60,824 nt of DNA from Bacillota bacterium (GCA_013540605.1 JABVCK010000014.1:1-60824); one strand, 5' to 3'. Positions 33,686 to 43,421 are shown, numbered from the stretch's first letter. Program-made: numbers and translations. The notes: generated from the sequence alone by a model not told the origin.

Positions 33686-36600
33686 ATGTTTATTGCTGAT
33701 TTTCACATACATTCAAAATACTCAAGGGCCACGAGCAAGGATTGTGTGCCGGAAATGCTTGAAATGTGGGCGCGGCGTAAAGGAATCGACGTTATCGGGA
33801 CGGGCGATTTCACCCATCCGGCATGGCGTGAGGAGTTAAAGGAGAAGCTTATCCCCTCAGGAGAAGGCCTTTATGCCCTTAAGGATGATTTCCATAAAGA
33901 GGATAAGGTCGCAGGAGCAGATTTCAAGCCTCAATTCATTGTTTCCGGCGAGATCAGCTCAATATACAAAAAGAACGGAAGGGTAAGAAAGGTTCACAAC
34001 CTGATACTTTTACCCGGCTTGGAGCATGCCGAATCAATATCGCACCGGCTTGAGGCCATAGGCAATTTGCATTCTGACGGCAGGCCGATATTGGGCCTTG
34101 ACAGCAGGGATCTGCTTGAGATAGTGATTGACATATGTCCGGAGGCCATATTTATTCCTGCTCACATATGGACCCCGCATTTTTCATTGTACGGTGCATA
34201 TTCCGGCTTTGACGACATCAAGGAGTGCTTCGAAGACCTTACAGGGTATATATATGCGCTTGAAACGGGCCTTTCCTCAAACCCTCCAATGAACTGGCGC
34301 CTTTCCGCGCTGGATGAATTCACACTGGTTTCTAACTCGGATGCGCATTCCCCCGCAAACCTGGGAAGAGAAGCAAACATTTTTGATACCGGGCTTTCTT
34401 ATCAATGCATATTGAATGCTTTAAAAAACCGCAGGACAAAAGAGTTTTACGGTACAATAGAGTTTTTCCCTGAGGAAGGAAAATACCACTACGACGGCCA
34501 CAGGGCGTGCAAGGTATGCTTGAAGCCTTCGGATACAAGAGCTGCGGGAGGCATATGCCCTGTATGCGGCGGCAGGATTACAGTGGGAGTGCTTCACCGG
34601 GTTGAAGCCCTTGCAGACAGGGAAGAGGGGTTTATCCCTCCAGCGGCAAAGCATTTTGAAAGCCTTGTTCCGCTTAATGAGGTGATAGCTTCCTCAATGG
34701 GTTATACTGCTGCCAGTGCGAAGGTAAAGGGAAAGTACGATGACCTGATACGGAGCCTCGGACCGGAGCTGTTTATACTCCGTGAGGCGCCGCTGAACGA
34801 TATTGAGCTGGCGGCAGGGCCATGCATAGCTGAAGGCATCCGCAGGCTGAGGTGCGGCAAGGTTGAAATACAACCCGGATTTGATGGGGAATACGGCAGA
34901 ATTAAAATAATGGACAAAAGCGAAATAGACATGCTTTCGGGCCAGTTATGCTTTATTAACGATGAAAGTAGTTATATTAAAAATCAATCAGCACCCAAAA
35001 CTATTGAGAATAAAAAGGGTTCGGCCAATGAAGCCGCTCCGGCCTTGCCAAATCCCTGTCCGCCGGACGGCAGCGGGGACACTATTAAAACTGTTCCCTC
35101 GGACATTCCCTATGGATTGAACCAGGAGCAGTGGGAGGCTGTCTCATCCTCCAGCCCGGCAATTGCGGTAGTTGCCGGTCCCGGAACCGGCAAAACAAAA
35201 ACGCTGGTGAGCCGTATCGCATACCTTGTTGAAAAATGCGGTGTGCATCCCTCGCAGATAATCGCCGTTACCTTTACCAATAAGGCTGCAAACGAGATGC
35301 GCGTCCGTCTGGAGAAGCATTTTGGGGACAAGCGTACGGCAGGTGCAATGACAATAGGGACGTTCCACTCCATATGCCTTCAAATTTTGTCCGGATGGAA
35401 GGGCAAGGATAATATAACTATTATTGATGAGTATAATGCTGTTTCAATAGTCGAGGAAATATTAAAGGACTTGAAATTGAAAATTTCTCCGCGGGATGTC
35501 ATGAGAGGGATATCGCTGATTAAAAGCGGTGCATCACCGGCAGGAGATGAGATTCAAAAGGGGACATTCCTCGACGCTCATTCCGCTGACGGGAGAGGTG
35601 TGTCCCCTGACCTTATATACGATTTATACTGCTCACAGCTTGAGCGTTACGGTGTAATGGACTATGACGATATTCTCCTCGAAGTGCTCAAGCGGTTTGA
35701 GTGTAAAGACACAGAGGATATACCGGACAGCAGCCTGGAAAACTCTTTCTCATATCTGCTGGTGGATGAGTTCCAGGATATAAACGGGATTCAATACCGC
35801 TTGATAAAAGAATGGGGCAGGAAAAGCAGGAGTATTTTTATTATAGGCGACCCTGACCAGTCCATTTATGGTTTCAGGGGTTCGGATTTCCGCTATTTTG
35901 AAAGGTTCAAAGAGGATTTCCCTGACATCCGGCACGTCCGGTTGACTCAGAACTACCGCTCAACACCCGAGATAATCGTTTGTGCCAAATCGGTAATCTC
36001 AAAGGAGACTGCGGGGGACCGTACCCGTTCCCTGGACGCAAAAAGGGAAAGCGGGGCCAAGGTACGTCTTATAGAGACCAATGATGAATTTTCAGAGGCG
36101 ATTTTTGTTGCAAAGGAGATAAACCGTATGGTTGGCGGTATCGATATGCTTGATGCACAGGCGCTGTCGGCACCCAAAAGAAAAAGGCCTGCGGCAGGAC
36201 ATCCGAGAGGCTTTTCCGATATTGCCGTACTATACCGCACCAACCGTCAGGCGGAAATTCTGGAGCAGTGCCTCCTAAAAGAGGGCATCCAGTATGTGGT
36301 AATCGGGCAGGACGAGTTCCTATCGGATAAGCCGGTCCGTGAGGCGATTGCCTTTTTCAGGTTTTTGATGAACCCCGGGGATATCGCTTCTCTACGGGCA
36401 TGCCTTAAAGCAGAAAGCTTATTTCCGGCAGACCTAATCCAGAAGGTCCTGGAAAGTTACGCTGCGGTTGAGAAAAGCGTATCATCCCTCGCAAGCATCA
36501 TGGAAGGGGTCCAACCGCCGCCGCATATCCCGGACAAACCCGGGAGTTTCGTAGAGATGCTGCGGAAATATGAAGCTGTCATCAATAAAGAAAAGCCGGG

Positions 36601-37072
36601 GAAGATTATAGATGCCTGGATTAAAGACAACAACCTGTCAGGCATAAGGTCCATGGAGCTGCTTTTAAATACGTCTGTTATGCACGAAGAGATGCCTTCC
36701 TTTATTCAAAACCTTGTGCTGGGGCGCGAAAGCGATGTTGTCCGCAGCGGCAGCAAGGTTTATTCTCCGGACGCGGTTTCACTAATGACCATGCATGGGG
36801 CAAAAGGTCTTGAATTCCCCATAGTGTTCATATGCGGCGTAAACGATGGTATGATTCCTTTAAGGAACAGCAGCCATGACTTTAATATTGACGAGGAGAG
36901 GCGGCTTTTCTATGTCGGGATGACAAGAGCACAGGATGAACTTGTACTTCTGACGTCCCGTACCCCATCTCCTTTTATCGCCGACATACCTGAAGAGCAC
37001 CTTGTAACGGAAAATGCTTTTGCTCAAAAGCAAGCGCCTCAATGCAAGCAAGTCAGCCTTTTTGACATATAA
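33686..37072 (+). CDS. Endonuclease Q-like PHP nuclease fused to a UvrD-type helicase
   Basis: 1,128 residues. Residues 1-400 are a PHP phosphoesterase domain ('FIADFHIHSKYS', 'VIGTGDFTHP') followed by a four-cysteine zinc finger (CKVC and CPVC, about 275-300). This is the layout of endonuclease Q, which nicks DNA at deaminated bases. After a short linker (about 430-470) comes a complete superfamily 1 helicase: Walker A 'AGPGTGKTKT', 'LLVDEFQDIN', 'GDPDQSIYGFRG', 'LTQNYRST', 'LMTMHGAKGLEFP', 'VGMTRAQDELV'. It probably couples recognition of damaged DNA to unwinding. It is transcribed from its own promoter region and is convergent with the redox operon downstream. Confidence 0.85.
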   Translation: MFIADFHIHSKYSRATSKDCVPEMLEMWARRKGIDVIGTGDFTHPAWREELKEKLIPSGEGLYALKDDFHKEDKVAGADFKPQFIVSGEISSIYKKNGRVRKVHNLILLPGLEHAESISHRLEAIGNLHSDGRPILGLDSRDLLEIVIDICPEAIFIPAHIWTPHFSLYGAYSGFDDIKECFEDLTGYIYALETGLSSNPPMNWRLSALDEFTLVSNSDAHSPANLGREANIFDTGLSYQCILNALKNRRTKEFYGTIEFFPEEGKYHYDGHRACKVCLKPSDTRAAGGICPVCGGRITVGVLHRVEALADREEGFIPPAAKHFESLVPLNEVIASSMGYTAASAKVKGKYDDLIRSLGPELFILREAPLNDIELAAGPCIAEGIRRLRCGKVEIQPGFDGEYGRIKIMDKSEIDMLSGQLCFINDESSYIKNQSAPKTIENKKGSANEAAPALPNPCPPDGSGDTIKTVPSDIPYGLNQEQWEAVSSSSPAIAVVAGPGTGKTKTLVSRIAYLVEKCGVHPSQIIAVTFTNKAANEMRVRLEKHFGDKRTAGAMTIGTFHSICLQILSGWKGKDNITIIDEYNAVSIVEEILKDLKLKISPRDVMRGISLIKSGASPAGDEIQKGTFLDAHSADGRGVSPDLIYDLYCSQLERYGVMDYDDILLEVLKRFECKDTEDIPDSSLENSFSYLLVDEFQDINGIQYRLIKEWGRKSRSIFIIGDPDQSIYGFRGSDFRYFERFKEDFPDIRHVRLTQNYRSTPEIIVCAKSVISKETAGDRTRSLDAKRESGAKVRLIETNDEFSEAIFVAKEINRMVGGIDMLDAQALSAPKRKRPAAGHPRGFSDIAVLYRTNRQAEILEQCLLKEGIQYVVIGQDEFLSDKPVREAIAFFRFLMNPGDIASLRACLKAESLFPADLIQKVLESYAAVEKSVSSLASIMEGVQPPPHIPDKPGSFVEMLRKYEAVINKEKPGKIIDAWIKDNNLSGIRSMELLLNTSVMHEEMPSFIQNLVLGRESDVVRSGSKVYSPDAVSLMTMHGAKGLEFPIVFICGVNDGMIPLRNSSHDFNIDEERRLFYVGMTRAQDELVLLTSRTPSPFIADIPEEHLVTENAFAQKQAPQCKQVSLFDI

Positions 37073-37108
37073 TGCGGCAGCAAAAAATCCTCCTTTGCCA
37101 GGGATAAA

Positions 37109-37134
37109 AAGCCCGGAAAATCATTCCCGGGCTT
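37109..37134 (-). terminator. Terminator between the helicase gene and the redox operon
   Basis: An 8-bp stem AAGCCCGG/CCGGGCTT, with five T following on the minus strand. It should stop the NuoG-like transcript and, more weakly, the helicase transcript from the other side. Confidence 0.8.
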
Positions 37135-37159
37135 CTACCGTCTCAGAGGTGCATTCAGA

Positions 37160-37921
37160 TTATTTTCCTTTTATTACCACATTGCAGAGAGCTTCCTTGA
37201 GTTTTTCGCCTGTGCTTTTTTTCCTGCATTTGTCACATAATAATCCGTCTATGGCTATTCCTTTCTTATTCTTTATATACTCATACTGCTCCTGAGTCAT
37301 GAAGTAATCTCCACACCCGGTGCATTTGAAGAGTTCAAAGGTTTTGTTCCATATTGTTCTTTTCCCTTGATGCTCTTCGATTTCTATAGCACCGGTAGGA
37401 CATACATAAGCACATGCTCCACAGCCAATACACTCAGGGGGTGTTTCCTCAAAGGGCGTTGATACTTTTTTTATCGTTCCTCGATTTACCGTAGAAATAG
37501 CATGTGCACCGACTTCACCGCATGCTCTTACACATAATCCGCATAGAATACATTTTTCCTCCTTATCAATTTTGAACTTGGTTTCGGGAGGGAGATCATA
37601 TTCTTCGGATAATTGTTTAATAAGATCACTGCTGGGAGCTCTGGCAGAGATTAATCTCATAATTGTCTTGCGCATTTTTTTTATTTTTTCCGAGCAGGTA
37701 ACGACTTCTATTTCTTTTGTAATAGGATATGAGCACGAAGTAACAATTTTTCGCCTTGAATTATCGATAATCTCGACAATGCACATTCTGCAGTTTCCCT
37801 GCCCGGGCAAGGCTTCGGAGTGGCATAATGCAGGTATGTGTATACCATTTCTTTCGGCTACATCCAGAATATATTCACCGTGCTCCGCTCTGCATTCTTT
37901 GCCGTCTATAACAATATTCAT
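37160..37921 (-). CDS. NuoG/HydB-like iron-sulfur subunit
   Basis: 253 residues. An N-terminal [2Fe-2S] ferredoxin domain (CHSEALPGQGNCRMC) is followed by a His-free linker, two [4Fe-4S] motifs ('CILCGLCVRACGEV', 'CIGCGACAYVCPTG') and a C-terminal cysteine ribbon (CTGCG...CDKC). It corresponds to the electron-wire part of NuoG or HydA without the H-cluster. The start overlaps the end of the NuoF-like gene by 4 nt. It would link the flavin subunit to the oxidoreductase upstream. Confidence 0.82.
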   Translation of the reverse strand: MNIVIDGKECRAEHGEYILDVAERNGIHIPALCHSEALPGQGNCRMCIVEIIDNSRRKIVTSCSYPITKEIEVVTCSEKIKKMRKTIMRLISARAPSSDLIKQLSEEYDLPPETKFKIDKEEKCILCGLCVRACGEVGAHAISTVNRGTIKKVSTPFEETPPECIGCGACAYVCPTGAIEIEEHQGKRTIWNKTFELFKCTGCGDYFMTQEQYEYIKNKKGIAIDGLLCDKCRKKSTGEKLKEALCNVVIKGK

Positions 37922-39744
37922 TTCGCCACCCCTCCCTTTATCTTAACAGCTTTAAACTTGCAGACATCCCTGCATACACCGCATTTAGCGCATTTTGAAA
38001 TGTCAATCGTATATTTTGACTTCAGCTGTCCTGAAATAGCCCCGGATGGGCAATTTTTCTGACACAGGCCACAGCCTTTGCAGATATCCTCATCAATGTA
38101 GTAATTGATTAGCTCTTTACATGTGCCTGCAGGACAGCGTTTATTAATTATATGCTCAAGATATTCTTCCCTAAAGTATTTTATTGTGGTAATAACCGGA
38201 TTGGGCGCAGTTTTTCCAAGCCCGCATAATGATGCCTCTTTTATTGTCTCAGATAATTCAAACAGCAAATCAATGTCTTCTTCCTGTCCCCGTCCCGAGC
38301 AAATACCGTCTACAATTCCCAGCATTCTCTTTATCCCCTCCCTGCAGGGAACACATTTGCCGCAGGATTCTTCGGACAGGAAGTTCAGATAATATCTGGC
38401 TACCTCAACCATGCAGGTATCTTCATCCATTACTATCATTCCACCTGACCCCATCATTGAGCCGGCTTCATCCAGGGAGTCGAAATCCACCTTTAAATCC
38501 ACCAGGCTTTCCGGTATACAGCCGCCTGAAGGGCCGCCGGTCTGAACTGCTTTAAATTTCTTGCTTCCCGGTATTCCTCCGCCAATATCAAAGATTATCT
38601 CTTTAAGGGTCATTCCCATTGGGACTTCTATCAGCCCGGTATTGTTTACTTTTCCTACGAGAGAGAATACTTTTGTCCCTTTACTCCTCTCGGTACCAAT
38701 CGAATTAAACCACTCAGCGCCTTTGTCTATTATTACAGGAACATTTGCCCAGGTTTCAACGTTGTTAAGTACCGTAGGATGTTCCCACAGACCCCTTTCG
38801 GTTGAATGAATATATTTGATCCTGGGCTCTCCCACATTGCCCTCAATAGATGACATAAGCGCTGTGGATTCTCCGCATACAAAGGCCCCTCCGCCTCTTA
38901 CAATCTGAATATCGAAATTGAATCCTTTGTTAAGGATATTACTTCCTAAAAACCCCCGTTTTTTAGCTTGTTCTATCGCCTTTGACATGTTTTCTATCGC
39001 CAGAGAGTACTCATCCCTGATATATGCATAGCCCTGTTCAGCCCGGACAGCATATGCACAGATGAGCATGCCTTCAATAACACTGTGCGGGTCGCCTTCC
39101 ATTATGCTTCTGTCCATAAATGCACCCGGATCGCCTTCGTCGCCATTGCAGACAACGTACTTCGGAAAATTATTAGCTTTATCACACTGTTCCCATTTGC
39201 TGCCCGTTGGATATCCGGCTCCGCCTCTCCCGCGCAGACCGGATTTTTTTATTTCTGATATGACATCACCAGGAGATAAATCAGATAATGCTTTTTTCAA
39301 CGCCTGGTAACCACCGCGTTCAATATAATCTTCAATACTTGCCGGATCAACCTCTCCTATATTCCGAAGGGCAATTTTTGTTTGCTTTCCATAGAATTTA
39401 CTGTCTTTATGGGATTTTACCCTTTTCCCTGTTGAGGTGTCCAGGTATAACAGTCTGTCAATTACTTCATCATTTTTTATGGTTCTGTCTATTATCTCAT
39501 CTACATCTGATACTTTTACATTACAATAAAAGATGTCATCAGGATAAATTTTAACGATCGGCCCTTTTTCGCACAACCCGTTACACCCTGTAGCCTTGAC
39601 TGCAGGGCGAATTTTGACGTTTATACCTGATATTTCAGCTTTTCTTTTAAGCTCTTTATATATCTCAAGGCTGTTATTAGCCAGACAGCCTGTACCACAG
39701 CAAACAAGAACTGCCTTTTTCTTTTTGCTTTTAAATATCTTCAC
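37918..39744 (-). CDS. NuoF/HydB-like NADH-binding flavoprotein subunit
   Basis: About 608 residues. An N-terminal thioredoxin-like [2Fe-2S] domain is followed by the 51-kDa subunit core with the FMN/NADH-binding 'GLRGRGGAGYPTG' and the [4Fe-4S] motif 'ESCGKCVPCREG'. Two C-terminal [4Fe-4S] motifs follow ('CKGCGLCQKNCPSG', 'CAKCGVCRDVC'). It would oxidise or reduce NAD(H). I favour the GTG at 39744 after GGGGG; an ATG at 39768 lacks a ribosome-binding site. Confidence 0.85.
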   Translation of the reverse strand: MKIFKSKKKKAVLVCCGTGCLANNSLEIYKELKRKAEISGINVKIRPAVKATGCNGLCEKGPIVKIYPDDIFYCNVKVSDVDEIIDRTIKNDEVIDRLLYLDTSTGKRVKSHKDSKFYGKQTKIALRNIGEVDPASIEDYIERGGYQALKKALSDLSPGDVISEIKKSGLRGRGGAGYPTGSKWEQCDKANNFPKYVVCNGDEGDPGAFMDRSIMEGDPHSVIEGMLICAYAVRAEQGYAYIRDEYSLAIENMSKAIEQAKKRGFLGSNILNKGFNFDIQIVRGGGAFVCGESTALMSSIEGNVGEPRIKYIHSTERGLWEHPTVLNNVETWANVPVIIDKGAEWFNSIGTERSKGTKVFSLVGKVNNTGLIEVPMGMTLKEIIFDIGGGIPGSKKFKAVQTGGPSGGCIPESLVDLKVDFDSLDEAGSMMGSGGMIVMDEDTCMVEVARYYLNFLSEESCGKCVPCREGIKRMLGIVDGICSGRGQEEDIDLLFELSETIKEASLCGLGKTAPNPVITTIKYFREEYLEHIINKRCPAGTCKELINYYIDEDICKGCGLCQKNCPSGAISGQLKSKYTIDISKCAKCGVCRDVCKFKAVKIKGGVAK

Positions 39745-40225
39745 TGTTCTGGCCCCCAAACTCGTCAATGATTTTTTTTACCATTTTAGGAGTAACTTTT
39801 CCGAAGTATTTGCCGTTGACAACCATAACAGGCGCCAATGCACAGGAACCGAGGCAGTTTACTGTTTCGAGGGAAAACAAACCATCTTCGGTAGTATCAC
39901 CCGGTGAGATATTGAGCAGTTTTTGAATTTCATCGATTATCAGGCTTGAGCCCCTTATATGGCATGCTGTTCCGTCACATACTTTTATTACGTATTTACC
40001 TTTGGGTTTCAGGCTTAATGCCTTGTAGAATGTGGCCATGCTGTACAGCTTACTCATAGGGATATCAAGATATTCATGTATGATTGTCAATGCTTCTCTT
40101 GGCAAGTAGTTATATTGCTTCTGTATATCCTGGAGGATTGCAAGCAAGAATCTCTGCTCTCTAGGATATTCTTTTAATATTGAGCTGGTATAAGAAAATA
40201 TTTCCTGTGTTTTTCCAGAGGACAT
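39731..40225 (-). CDS. NuoE-like [2Fe-2S] subunit
   Basis: 164 residues. An N-terminal helical part ('LLAILQDIQKQYNYLPREAL') precedes a thioredoxin-fold cluster site with cysteines in 'CDGTACHIRGS' and 'VNCLGSCALAPV'. It forms the usual pair with the NuoF-like subunit in bifurcating and NAD-linked enzymes. Confidence 0.85.
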   Translation of the reverse strand: MSSGKTQEIFSYTSSILKEYPREQRFLLAILQDIQKQYNYLPREALTIIHEYLDIPMSKLYSMATFYKALSLKPKGKYVIKVCDGTACHIRGSSLIIDEIQKLLNISPGDTTEDGLFSLETVNCLGSCALAPVMVVNGKYFGKVTPKMVKKIIDEFGGQNSEDI

Positions 40226-40262
40226 TTATGCTACACCTTCTCCCAGATTAATAATCTATCGT

Positions 40263-40535
40263 TTAACCTCCTGCTACAACGGGAAAGATACTTATTTCAT
40301 CATCCTGTTTCAAAGGAGTATTAAGGAAGTTCAAGTGCACGATGCTCCTGCCGTTTACCAGAATAATTATTTCATCACTTAACTGATGATCATCTGTAAA
40401 TATTAATTTCCGGAATTTTATACCATACTTTATGCATAGCTCATCCAGAAGCTCCTGAACAGTAGCGCACCGGTTATATTCAATTTCCTTGGAACCTGTA
40501 TAGTCCCTTATATATGCAAAAAACTTTATTTTCAT
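40263..40535 (-). CDS. MoaD/ThiS-like sulfur carrier protein
   Basis: 90 residues of the ubiquitin-like MoaD type: MKIKFFAYIRDYTG start, a hydrophobic core, and the C-terminal double glycine 'VVAGG' needed for thiocarboxylate formation. It probably supplies sulfur for the pterin (molybdopterin/tungstopterin) of the aldehyde oxidoreductase. I use the ATG at 40535 because GGAG lies 9 nt before it. Confidence 0.78.
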   Translation of the reverse strand: MKIKFFAYIRDYTGSKEIEYNRCATVQELLDELCIKYGIKFRKLIFTDDHQLSDEIIILVNGRSIVHLNFLNTPLKQDDEISIFPVVAGG

Positions 40536-40559
40536 AATAATTAACTCCAATTAAGAAAC

Positions 40560-40607
40560 TTTACCTGTAAGTTGACCGTACAAATACACTGTCAACTTAC
40601 AGGTAAA
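40560..40607. promoter_or_regulatory. Perfect 17-bp inverted repeat between the oxidoreductase and moaD-like genes
   Basis: Arms TTTACCTGTAAGTTGAC (40560-40576) and its exact complement (40591-40607) enclose a 14-nt loop. There is no T-run behind it on the minus strand, so it is not a classical terminator. It could be an RNA processing or stability hairpin, or a protein-binding operator. Confidence 0.75.
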
Positions 40608-40647
40608 TATTTCGTATTAATATGTTTCAATCACTTGTTTTAGCCAC

Positions 40648-42453
40648 TTATTTTATTGAGAGTTCCTTTAACTTACCCTCCTCGGGCACGCCTTCACTGT
40701 CCCATCCTCTTACCTGATAGTATTCCTTAAGCATTACATCCAGTTCAACTACTTTACCTTTTGCAGGACCTGATGCCAGTGGTTCATTCAGCAGTCTGGG
40801 CGGCAGAGTATCATCCGCTTTTGTAAAGCCTGCTTCGAGATTGAACAATCTCTCAAGGTTCCAGATGCGCTCTCCCTTTTGAAGTATTTCTTCATCGGTG
40901 CAGTCAAGGCCCAATGCTGTCCTCAGCATGGAAGATATTTCAGGAAGCCCGATGCCAAAGGTTGTAAACAGGCATAATCCTGCAGAATCCACAACTGCAG
41001 TGAGGTCCTGGAAGAGTTTCAGCCAGGAAGCCTTATCAGTTGTTACAAGGGGGTCAAGTTTTTCAGGAACACCAAGAATCTCAGGTGATGTCAGGTATCC
41101 TCTCACATGGCAGCCTCCACGGTTGGATGTCGCATATTCAAGGGCCATTCCCTGTACACCCCTTCCGTCGTAAGCCGGCATTTCCTGTTTCTTAACCGAC
41201 ATGGACAATTCAGGGTATCCATAACCGGATGCCATCCTGTAAGACCCTTCCGCCAGTTTATCTCCAAAACCTTCCCTCAAACCGGTCATTTTTGTCAGCT
41301 CAACAATAGCATCCGCATCCCCGAATCTTAGTTTCCTGCCCACTTCTTCTTCAGACAGAATGCCTTTTTCACTCATTTCCATAGCACATGCTATGGTAGA
41401 GCCCATAGTAATCGGGTCAAGTCCCAGTTCATTACAGATATAGTTTGCCTTGCAAATTGCAGCCAGGTCTTTAACTCCGCAGTCAGCACCATATGACCAG
41501 CCTGCTTCGTATTCAGGCCCTTCTCCGAAACCCTTGAATTTGCCTTCAGGAACTCTGGTGATCCTTCCGCAGCCTATTGAGCACCCAAAGCAGCCTTTGT
41601 TCCTTACAAGGAATTTATCAGTCAGTGATTCTCCGCCCGTTTCGTCCGCATCTTCGAAATAACCGCCATCCCTCCAGTTCCTGGTTGGCAGAGCCCCCGA
41701 TTGATTCAATATATTCACAAGTATTTCCGTTCCGTAGGTGGGAAGCCCCGCGCTTGTTACAGGGTGTTCTTTCAATTTCCTTCTTGCATCAATACATTTT
41801 TCAAGAAATGCATCGGGATCAGCTACCTGTATGGACTTAGTTCCTCTTACAGCCACAGCCTTTAAATTCTTTGAACCCATTACCGCACCAAGGCCCGAAC
41901 GCCCGGCTGCCCTGTGCTTGTCGTTCATTACTGTTGCAAAAAGTACCATTTTCTCACCTGCAGGTCCTATACATGCAATTCTGGCATCCTCTGAAGTTTC
42001 TTCCATCAGTTGGTCGGTGGTGTCAAATACACTTTTGCCCCACAGGTGTCCGGCATTTCTCAGCTCTACATGATCGTCATTTATCCAAAGGTAAACAGGT
42101 TTTTTCGATTTGCCTTCGAAGATAATGCCGTCATAGCCGGCAAACTTCAATTCAGGTCCAAAATGTCCTCCTGAGTTTGAAGCGCCTATTGTACCTGTAA
42201 GGGGTGCTTTTGCAATAACCTCATATCTCCCCGCACTTGATGCAAACGTGCCGGTAAGCGGGCCGGTCATAAATATTAGTTTGTTGTCGGGACTGAACGG
42301 ATCAACCTTGGGGTCCACTTCGTCCATCATTATTTTAGTACCCAGACCTCTTGCTCCTATATATGCCCTGGCATCATTCAGGTTTAAAGCCTCTTTTTTA
42401 ATAGTGCCTTCAGTCAGGTTTACACGAATTAAGGTACCGACAAAACCAAACAT
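40648..42453 (-). CDS. Aldehyde:ferredoxin oxidoreductase (tungsten/molybdenum enzyme)
   Basis: 601 residues, the full family length. The N-terminal AOR domain ('[14 protein letters not shown]', '[17 protein letters not shown]') binds the bis-pterin cofactor. The [4Fe-4S] cysteines are in '[13 protein letters not shown]' (about 285-295), with the fourth near 'SAGLCLFTT'. It oxidises aldehydes or reduces acids. The neighbouring NuoEFG-like genes suggest NAD(H)-linked or electron-bifurcating use, rather than ferredoxin alone. The ATG overlaps the end of the ferredoxin-like gene. Confidence 0.92.
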   Translation of the reverse strand: MFGFVGTLIRVNLTEGTIKKEALNLNDARAYIGARGLGTKIMMDEVDPKVDPFSPDNKLIFMTGPLTGTFASSAGRYEVIAKAPLTGTIGASNSGGHFGPELKFAGYDGIIFEGKSKKPVYLWINDDHVELRNAGHLWGKSVFDTTDQLMEETSEDARIACIGPAGEKMVLFATVMNDKHRAAGRSGLGAVMGSKNLKAVAVRGTKSIQVADPDAFLEKCIDARRKLKEHPVTSAGLPTYGTEILVNILNQSGALPTRNWRDGGYFEDADETGGESLTDKFLVRNKGCFGCSIGCGRITRVPEGKFKGFGEGPEYEAGWSYGADCGVKDLAAICKANYICNELGLDPITMGSTIACAMEMSEKGILSEEEVGRKLRFGDADAIVELTKMTGLREGFGDKLAEGSYRMASGYGYPELSMSVKKQEMPAYDGRGVQGMALEYATSNRGGCHVRGYLTSPEILGVPEKLDPLVTTDKASWLKLFQDLTAVVDSAGLCLFTTFGIGLPEISSMLRTALGLDCTDEEILQKGERIWNLERLFNLEAGFTKADDTLPPRLLNEPLASGPAKGKVVELDVMLKEYYQVRGWDSEGVPEEGKLKELSIK

Positions 42454-42950
42454 TATTCGCTCACCTCCCCAAACAAATCCTTAAATTTTTCAGCAATCAC
42501 TTTTTTCCTGCTTATTGTGCTTGGAACAGCATCCTTAAACTCTATAGCGCCTGAAGGACAGAACTCTGCACATTTTGGCTCCCCTTCGCAAAGGTCACAT
42601 TTAATAATTTTCTTTTCTGTTGCGCTGAATGTTATGTTGCCAAGGGGACATGCACTTACGCACAGCTTGCAGCCTATACACTTCTTCTCGTCAATCGCAA
42701 CCGACCCATCTTCAGTCTTGCGTATAGCTGAAGTAGGACATACCTTCATACAGGAAGGCTCTTCGCACTGCATGCACATGATAGGGATGGATATGGCTGC
42801 TTCATCGTATGATATAACGGATACTCTGGAGCTCTTTGGGTTGAATGCTTTGATTTTGTTGAACGAACATATCAGCTCACATGTTCTGCAGCCAATACAT
42901 TTCTCGGGTGAAAGCATCAGTATTTTACCCACTTTACTTCTGGTCACCAT
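42453..42950 (-). CDS. Ferredoxin-like electron transfer subunit of the oxidoreductase
   Basis: About 165 residues with four [4Fe-4S]-type cysteine sets: '[13 protein letters not shown]', '[14 protein letters not shown]', '[12 protein letters not shown]', '[15 protein letters not shown]'. This is the polyferredoxin (DmsB/HycB style) often coded next to AOR genes. The frame is open to 42998, but AAAGGAGGTG lies inside that extension. I therefore favour the ATG at 42950, or a nearby GTG. Confidence 0.82.
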   Translation of the reverse strand: MVTRSKVGKILMLSPEKCIGCRTCELICSFNKIKAFNPKSSRVSVISYDEAAISIPIMCMQCEEPSCMKVCPTSAIRKTEDGSVAIDEKKCIGCKLCVSACPLGNITFSATEKKIIKCDLCEGEPKCAEFCPSGAIEFKDAVPSTISRKKVIAEKFKDLFGEVSE

Positions 42951-43080
42951 TTTCACCTGGCACCAGATTGCACCTCCTTTATATTTTTTATATAACATTG
43001 TGCAAACTTACAGCCCCCTATAAGGCTGCATTTAATGCACAAATTTATCTGTGATCTTAAAGGCAGGTTCCAAATAAAAA

Positions 43081-43216
43081 GGCAAAGGCCGCCTCCTCTT
43101 TTAAGGTATAAAATACCTTAACTGTTGGTTAGGCTCCTTTGCTAACGGCAGGCATAAAGATTGCTCCTTACGCCCTTACGCCTTACAAATCCCGTAGGGA
43201 TCAGTAAGGTCGGAGT
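43081..43216 (-). ncRNA. Structured leader, candidate Moco/Tuco-type riboswitch
   Basis: The leader of the oxidoreductase operon folds into several helices on the minus strand. CCTTAC/GTAAGG closes around ATCCC-TAC-GGGAT. CTCC pairs with GGAG outside that. GTTAG/CTAAC lies further on, followed by a perfect 9-bp hairpin TTAAGGTAT/ATACCTTAA. A short GGC/GCC stem with T5 follows. The ACTCCGACC and CTACGGGA blocks and the gene context (pterin enzyme and MoaD-like protein) suggest the molybdenum-cofactor RNA class or its tungsten variant. The class assignment is not certain. Confidence 0.5.
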
Positions 43217-43303
43217 CTCGATCATTATAATTTATGAGATTGACGGGCAATTAATGCTTATAAGCTAATTTCCTCCATAAAGAACTCATGGGACGGGTTT
43301 GTT

Positions 43304-43334
43304 TGATATTATCAAATTATCTTTGATAATATCA
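43304..43334. promoter_or_regulatory. 13-bp inverted repeat upstream of the leader, likely operator
   Basis: TGATATTATCAAA and its exact complement are separated by TTATC. It lies about 90 nt upstream of the structured leader, where the promoter of the oxidoreductase operon should be. It is a plausible binding site for a dimeric regulator, possibly the IclR protein coded next door. Confidence 0.55.
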
Positions 43335-43421
43335 TCTGTTGCTATTATTATATTAAATGATAGATACAAAAAGCAAATGGTTTTTTGAATTTTCTTAATA
43401 GTCGCGTTTAAAAAATGCGGT

